A stretch of 10,625 nt of DNA from Peptoniphilaceae bacterium. GTDB taxonomy: Bacteria > Bacillota > Clostridia > Tissierellales > Peptoniphilaceae. The translations under genes and the position numbers were made by a program. This document shows, in pieces, positions 7,199-10,625 of this stretch. The DNA is taken from contig JASBZD010000040.1 of the NCBI GenBank assembly GCA_029983595.1, positions 1 to 10,625 on the forward strand. Reading direction: 5' to 3'. Every line of letters starts with the position of its first letter. Position 1 is the first letter of the stretch. The notes under the pieces were generated by a model that had not been told where the DNA came from, did no database searches, and saw only the letters and a list, made by a program, of their open reading frames with translations.

Positions 7199-8073
7199 GA
7201 AGGGAAATTATAGTTAAAGACGAAAGTGAAAGACTAGATAAATATTTAGCCAATATTATTGACCTTTCTAGATCTCAGATTCAAACTCAGATAGAAAATG
7301 GGTTTGTCACTGTAAATGGAAATGTCGAAAAATCCAACTTTATCATAAATCCAAAAGATAAAATAGAATTTATATATGAAGAAGAGTCTAAAATAATTAA
7401 ACCACATGATTTAGATATTGATGTTATCTATGAGGATGAGGATATAATAGTTGTTAATAAGCCTAAAGATATGCTAGTATATCCCGTAAAAGATGAGGAG
7501 AATACTCTAGTTAATGGACTTTTATATAAATATGATATATTAGGTAATATGTATTCTGAAAGACCTGGGATTGTGCATAGGTTAGATAGAGATACTACTG
7601 GGCTTATGGTAGTTGCGAGAAATGACGAGTCATATAAATATCTTGTAGAAAAATTTTCTAAAAATGAAGTAACAAAAAAGTATTATGTCATTGCTCATGG
7701 GTATATAGAAGAAAAGGTAATAATTGATAATCCTATAGGGAGAAACGAAAAAAATCGCACTAAGATGGATGTAGATACTAAAAATTCTAAGGAAGCTATA
7801 TCTATAGTGACTCCATTAGAATATTTTAAAGATTATACCTTGGCAGAAGTAGAGATCATTACTGGTCGCACACATCAGATAAGGGTGCATTTAAAAAGCA
7901 TTAATCATCCAGTAGTAGGAGATTTAGTCTATGGATATAAAAATAAATATGGCATAAATACACAACTTCTTCATTGCTATCATTTAAGTTTTATCCATAA
8001 TGCTAAAAATAAGACGGCTATATTTGAGACTGGGATTCCAGAGTATTTTTTTGATTTTTTAAGAAAGATTTAA
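7195..8073 (+). CDS. RluD-type RNA pseudouridine synthase with S4 domain
   Basis: This 292-residue enzyme belongs to the RluA/RluD family, which isomerises uridine to pseudouridine in rRNA (23S helix 69 for RluD itself). An S4 RNA-binding domain covers about 1-60 (ERLDKYLAN, SRSQIQTQIENGFVTVNG). The catalytic domain starts at about 72 and shows DIIVVNKPKDMLVYPV (83-98), GIVHRLDRDTTGLMVVAR (125-142) with catalytic Asp131, and TGRTHQIRVHL (223-233), followed by HPVVGD. Length and motifs are complete. Most relatives have VHP rather than VYP after the KP box, a minor change. Gene order lspA-rluD (ylyB in Bacillus) is conserved in Firmicutes. The exact target uridines cannot be told from sequence. 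It starts inside the lspA stop, implying coupled translation. Confidence 0.93.
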   Translation: MRREIIVKDESERLDKYLANIIDLSRSQIQTQIENGFVTVNGNVEKSNFIINPKDKIEFIYEEESKIIKPHDLDIDVIYEDEDIIVVNKPKDMLVYPVKDEENTLVNGLLYKYDILGNMYSERPGIVHRLDRDTTGLMVVARNDESYKYLVEKFSKNEVTKKYYVIAHGYIEEKVIIDNPIGRNEKNRTKMDVDTKNSKEAISIVTPLEYFKDYTLAEVEIITGRTHQIRVHLKSINHPVVGDLVYGYKNKYGINTQLLHCYHLSFIHNAKNKTAIFETGIPEYFFDFLRKI

Positions 8074-8094
8074 TCTAGTGGGTTAGTATAAAAT

Positions 8095-8100
8095 GGAGGG
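8095..8100 (+). promoter_or_regulatory. Shine-Dalgarno that decides the start of the gene at 8108
   Basis: GGAGGG lies 7 bases before the ATG at 8108. The in-frame ATG at 8093 overlaps it and has no comparable site upstream, so it is unlikely to be the start. Confidence 0.7.
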
Positions 8101-8107
8101 ATTAAAA

Positions 8108-8767
8108 ATGATGATAAGTCCAGAAATATATTATGAAAATAACCTTAAAAATAAATCATACGATCATATAGAAAAAGAGATTAAAGCATTAAATGAAAAT
8201 ATAGAAGCTTTAGAAAATAAAATTAAAAATCATAATAATAATGATATAGATTTTCAGATAGATCCTAGTCCAGAAACTAGACTTTCCATGTATAAAAAAT
8301 ATTTAGAAGAAGCTATAAAAGCACTAGAAAATTATAACGAAGATGAATATGAAAAATATAAAAGTTCTAAAATCACTAACTTTAATGAAAATATAGCTTA
8401 TATAGAAAAAATCGAGTTTATAGAAGGTGGTTATCTTACTGGAAATGACATAAGATTAGTAGAAATTATGCCTGATCATATAGTTATGCATATTGACCGA
8501 TCTTATAACGAGTTTAGAGGTTGGGATAAAATAACAAAAAAAGACTTCCCATATAATAAAGAAGTTTTTTTAGAAAAATTAAGCTCATTAAATCTAGGTG
8601 CGTGGGAAAATGATTATACAAATGATGATATAGTCGATGGCACGCAGTGGGATTTAAAAATTAGCTATAATAATGGAATAAAACCATTTTTATCTGGTGG
8701 ATCTAATGTATTTCCTGATAACTATGAGGAATTTATTGATCTAATGGCTATGGACTATAGTAAATAG
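8108..8767 (+). CDS. Uncharacterised soluble protein with helical N-terminus
   Basis: I do not recognise a named family. The start is set at ATG 8108 (219 residues): an in-frame ATG at 8093 is fused to the GGAGGG that best serves as ribosome-binding site. There is no signal peptide or membrane segment, so it is probably cytoplasmic. Residues about 18-45 are rich in K, E, L and I with heptad-like spacing and may form a coiled coil; a second charged helical stretch covers about 58-88. The C-terminal half (about 97-219) looks like a compact alpha/beta domain with conserved-looking aromatics: GWD (138-140), W166, GTQWDLKISYNNG (178-190) and GSNVFPDNYEEFIDLM (198-213). From memory, similar W...G...GSN..P.N...F endings occur in other uncharacterised Firmicutes proteins. 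It follows rluD by 34 bases and a terminator follows it, so it may be the last operon gene. Confidence 0.75.
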   Translation: MMISPEIYYENNLKNKSYDHIEKEIKALNENIEALENKIKNHNNNDIDFQIDPSPETRLSMYKKYLEEAIKALENYNEDEYEKYKSSKITNFNENIAYIEKIEFIEGGYLTGNDIRLVEIMPDHIVMHIDRSYNEFRGWDKITKKDFPYNKEVFLEKLSSLNLGAWENDYTNDDIVDGTQWDLKISYNNGIKPFLSGGSNVFPDNYEEFIDLMAMDYSK

Positions 8768-8774
8768 TAAATTT

Positions 8775-8802
8775 AGACTTGCTCTAAGCAGGTCTTTTTT
8801 TT
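8775..8802 (+). terminator. Rho-independent terminator closing the large operon
   Basis: AGACTTGC (8775-8782) pairs with GCAGGTCT (8788-8795) through eight base pairs, one of them a G-T wobble, around a five-base loop. A run of eight T (8795-8802) follows. It begins 7 bases after the stop of the uncharacterised gene, and is the first terminator seen after position 1. Confidence 0.9.
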
Positions 8803-8818
8803 ATGTTTTACTAGTTTG

Positions 8819-8849
8819 TTACTATTTTTATATAAATAATTAGTATAAT
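8819..8849 (+). promoter_or_regulatory. Candidate sigma-A-type promoter for the gene at 8874
   Basis: A consensus TATAAT stands at 8844-8849, about 25 bases before the start codon, in a very AT-rich stretch. No good -35 box is present: TTACTA (8819-8824) has a 19-base spacer and ACTATT (8821-8826) a 17-base spacer. The -10 call rests on consensus match and on the terminator upstream. Confidence 0.5.
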
Positions 8850-8863
8850 TTATCTAAAGATAT

Positions 8864-8870
8864 GGAGGTT
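8864..8870 (+). promoter_or_regulatory. Shine-Dalgarno that decides the start of the gene at 8874
   Basis: GGAGGTT ends 3 bases before the ATG at 8874, with its GGAGG core 5 bases from the ATG. The in-frame ATG at 8862 overlaps this site and has no ribosome-binding site of its own. Confidence 0.75.
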
Positions 8871-8873
8871 ACT

Positions 8874-9524
8874 ATGAATAAAAATGTTAAGATTGTTTTA
8901 ACAGTTCTCATGACTTTACTTTTACTGACAGTAATTGCGATATTTGGGCTGCGATTATATTTTAGTCCTACTCCAGATTATAAGAGAAATAATGAGGTAG
9001 ATGGAGTAAAAGTCGAGATTAAGGTAAGTAATGATGAGAGAAAACCTATAGTAAAGACACTAAAACTCTCTGAATATGAAAAGATGACAGAGGATGAAAA
9101 ATCTAAGATAGAGGATTTTACTAGTGGCAGAGTAGAGGGAGATATTACATGTGTCCATCTTTTAGAAGATAAGAATGCATATTTTAAATTTTATAAAAAT
9201 AATGAGATAGTAAATCCCGATACAATACCGATAATAGAGATAGTATCTCATCCTAGCCATTATAGAGATAAAAGTGGTAAAAAAGATTTTAAATATGAAC
9301 TAGAAAAATTATCTAATAATGAATATAGCTTTGAGTTTGATAGATATAATACTCAATATGAAAAATACTTTATGGAGTATGATTTTATAAAATTAAAATA
9401 TAAAATAGAAGGCACAGATTATATAACTTTATTTTCTACATTTAAATCTAATGCGCCAGATGGAACAGATTTTTTTAAAAATGAAGATTTAAAAGAACCA
9501 CTAGAACCAACAGTTAATAAGTAA
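8874..9524 (+). CDS. Uncharacterised single-pass membrane-anchored protein
   Basis: I do not recognise a family. The chosen ATG gives 216 residues. A short basic start (MNKNVK) is followed by one strongly hydrophobic helix (about 7-28) with no lipobox cysteine and no clear signal peptidase I site, so the protein is probably anchored by its N-terminus with about 185 residues outside the cell. The external part is highly charged, rich in K, E, D and aromatic residues, with likely beta strands (VKVEIKVSN, YFKFYKN, IPIIEIVSHP, EYSFEFDRY, FIKLKYKIEG). One cysteine lies in DITCVHLL. It sits alone between two terminators with its own candidate promoter, so it is a separate transcription unit. Base and codon use match the neighbours, giving no sign of recent transfer. 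Confidence 0.72.
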   Translation: MNKNVKIVLTVLMTLLLLTVIAIFGLRLYFSPTPDYKRNNEVDGVKVEIKVSNDERKPIVKTLKLSEYEKMTEDEKSKIEDFTSGRVEGDITCVHLLEDKNAYFKFYKNNEIVNPDTIPIIEIVSHPSHYRDKSGKKDFKYELEKLSNNEYSFEFDRYNTQYEKYFMEYDFIKLKYKIEGTDYITLFSTFKSNAPDGTDFFKNEDLKEPLEPTVNK

Positions 9525-9562
9525 AAAAAGAGGGATTCGTAAATTAAAGCGAATCCCTTTTT
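9523..9562. terminator. Bidirectional terminator between converging genes
   Basis: AGGGATTCG (9531-9539) pairs perfectly with CGAATCCCT (9550-9558) around a ten-base AT-only-but-one loop. On the left is an A tract (9523-9529) and on the right TTTT (9559-9562), which can also extend the stem. The right-hand T run terminates the plus-strand gene ending at 9524; the A tract reads as a T run on the minus strand and serves gltS, which stops at 9571. Confidence 0.9.
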
Positions 9563-9570
9563 AAATTAAA

Positions 9571-10625
9571 TTATACAGCTCCTACGAAAGTCTTTATAAA
9601 CCAGATTGTGGCAGGTTGGTAGATAATATCTACTAAGAAAGCTCCCACAATAGGAACAATTAGCATTGCTTTACGGCTCATACCATATTTTTCATTTACT
9701 GAAGTAAGGTTTACGATAGCTGTAGGAGTAGCTCCAAGCCCATGGCCTAAAAGTCCAGCACACATTACTGCAGCGTCATAATCTTTTCCTAATATTCTAA
9801 ATACTACAAAATAAGAGAATAATACTAAAAAGGCTACTTGAGCTATAAGTATTACTAGAAGTCCCCCTAGTAAATCAGTAAGTTGCCACATTTTTAGAGT
9901 CATCATAGCTATTGATAAATATAATCCTAAAGCCACATCACCAATTCCATCTACTAGACCAAAATCAAAGTTATAAATATGGAACTTATCATTTAGATTT
10001 CTTAAAATTACTGCTATAAACATGGCCCCAACGTAAGTAGGAAAATCCATATCTATTAATGAACCTATAAATTTTGAAACTTCCATACCTATTGCCATAC
10101 AGATTAAGATAGCTGTAACGTTTTTTGTAATATCTAATGAAGAAAGATTGCCTTTAGAAATGTTTATTTTTTCTATAGAATCATCGATTTTTACTTCTTC
10201 TTCAGTAGGTTTTAAATCATATTTTCTAATAAGTCTAGAAGCAGTAGGACCACCTACTATTACAGAAGAAATAAGTCCAAAAGTAGCACAAGCTGCACCT
10301 ACTAGAGGCCCTAATTCATATCCCATTCCTGCGAAAGTGTTACCATATGATAACCCTGCTCCATGACCACCTACCATTGTTATAGCTCCAGCTAAAAGTC
10401 CATAAGCTTCAGGCATTCCAGTAGCTTTAGCAAGACCTACACCGATAACATTTTCTATAATAGCTACAAATCCTGCAACTGCCCAATAAATAATAAGCAA
10501 TATCCCACCTTTTTTTACTAGCTGAAAACTAGCTCCTAGCCCTACAGTAGTAAAAAACATAAGCATTAAAAATGGCTGAAGTACTGTATCGAAATTAAAT
10601 ACAAAACTATTTGTGCGAAAACCTA
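9571..10625 (-). CDS. gltS: Sodium/glutamate symporter GltS, 5' end outside the window
   Basis: GltS imports glutamate together with Na+ across the cytoplasmic membrane. The minus-strand frame is open to the window edge, giving 350 visible residues; family members have about 400, so about 50 N-terminal residues are missing. The methionine at 10566-10564 is internal: codons upstream still read as family sequence (FDTVLQPFLMLMFFTTVGLGAS). The chain is almost wholly hydrophobic helices in two inverted-like halves, each with its glycine-rich reentrant-loop motif: VGGHGAG (visible residues about 84-90) and GHGLGATPTA (about 293-302). A hydrophilic linker with many D, E and K (about 131-166) joins the halves, as is usual. 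It converges on the gene ending at 9524 and shares a terminator with it. Its promoter cannot be seen. Confidence 0.95.
   Translation of the reverse strand, partial: GFRTNSFVFNFDTVLQPFLMLMFFTTVGLGASFQLVKKGGILLIIYWAVAGFVAIIENVIGVGLAKATGMPEAYGLLAGAITMVGGHGAGLSYGNTFAGMGYELGPLVGAACATFGLISSVIVGGPTASRLIRKYDLKPTEEEVKIDDSIEKINISKGNLSSLDITKNVTAILICMAIGMEVSKFIGSLIDMDFPTYVGAMFIAVILRNLNDKFHIYNFDFGLVDGIGDVALGLYLSIAMMTLKMWQLTDLLGGLLVILIAQVAFLVLFSYFVVFRILGKDYDAAVMCAGLLGHGLGATPTAIVNLTSVNEKYGMSRKAMLIVPIVGAFLVDIIYQPATIWFIKTFVGAV

Noticed and set aside
8084..8092. TAGTATAAA as a -10 box for the gene at 8108
   Set aside because: Transcription would start at about 8098-8100, within or after the Shine-Dalgarno, and there is no -35 box at a usable distance (TTGATT at 8051 is 30 bases away).
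8220..8245. AAT/ATA-rich stretch as a repeat or microsatellite
   Set aside because: It is in coding sequence as an Asn/Ile/Lys-rich segment and is what an AT-rich genome yields by chance.
10148..10366. Plus-strand 72-codon open frame
   Set aside because: It lies wholly inside gltS on the other strand, has no ribosome-binding site and matches no family; it is a shadow frame.

Overview
The window is a low-GC, AT-rich piece of a Bacillota (Firmicutes) core genome. Codon choice (AGA arginine, A/T third positions) and gene order point to an anaerobic Clostridia/Tissierellia-type bacterium, perhaps a Peptoniphilaceae member such as the Parvimonas, Finegoldia or Anaerococcus group. The family-level guess is inference from gene order and composition; the phylum-level call is firm because of sepF, ylmH and the DUF512 radical-SAM gene next to der.

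Positions 1-8767 hold one dense plus-strand block of eleven genes with no terminator visible between them. Neighbours overlap by 1-8 bases or lie 2-34 bases apart. In order: 3' end of a DUF512/radical-SAM protein, der (ribosome-assembly GTPase), plsY and gpsA (first steps of phospholipid synthesis), an orphan HlyD-like membrane-anchored adaptor, a YggS-type PLP homeostasis protein, sepF (cell-division anchor), a broken ylmH, lspA (signal peptidase II), an RluD-type pseudouridine synthase and an uncharacterised soluble protein. The block combines ribosome maturation and quality control, membrane lipid supply, lipoprotein maturation and Z-ring anchoring, so it looks like a growth and division operon. 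A rho-independent terminator at about 8775-8802 closes it.

A separate single-gene unit follows (8874-9524, membrane-anchored protein of unknown function) with its own -10 box and strong Shine-Dalgarno. It converges on a minus-strand sodium/glutamate symporter gene (gltS) whose 5' end lies outside the window. One A-flanked and T-flanked hairpin at 9523-9562 can terminate both converging transcripts.

The most notable point is ylmH: a full-length reading frame of about 261 codons interrupted by one in-frame TAG at codon 75, with both sides matching the family. The mutated base lies in, and completes, a small inverted repeat. An ATG sits exactly at the start of the C-terminal S4 domain. I see no CRISPR, mobile element, tRNA, rRNA or phage signal, and no convincing undescribed multi-gene system. 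The items worth following are the ylmH lesion, the orphan HlyD-like gene, the two uncharacterised proteins and the missing divIVA/ileS between ylmH and lspA.
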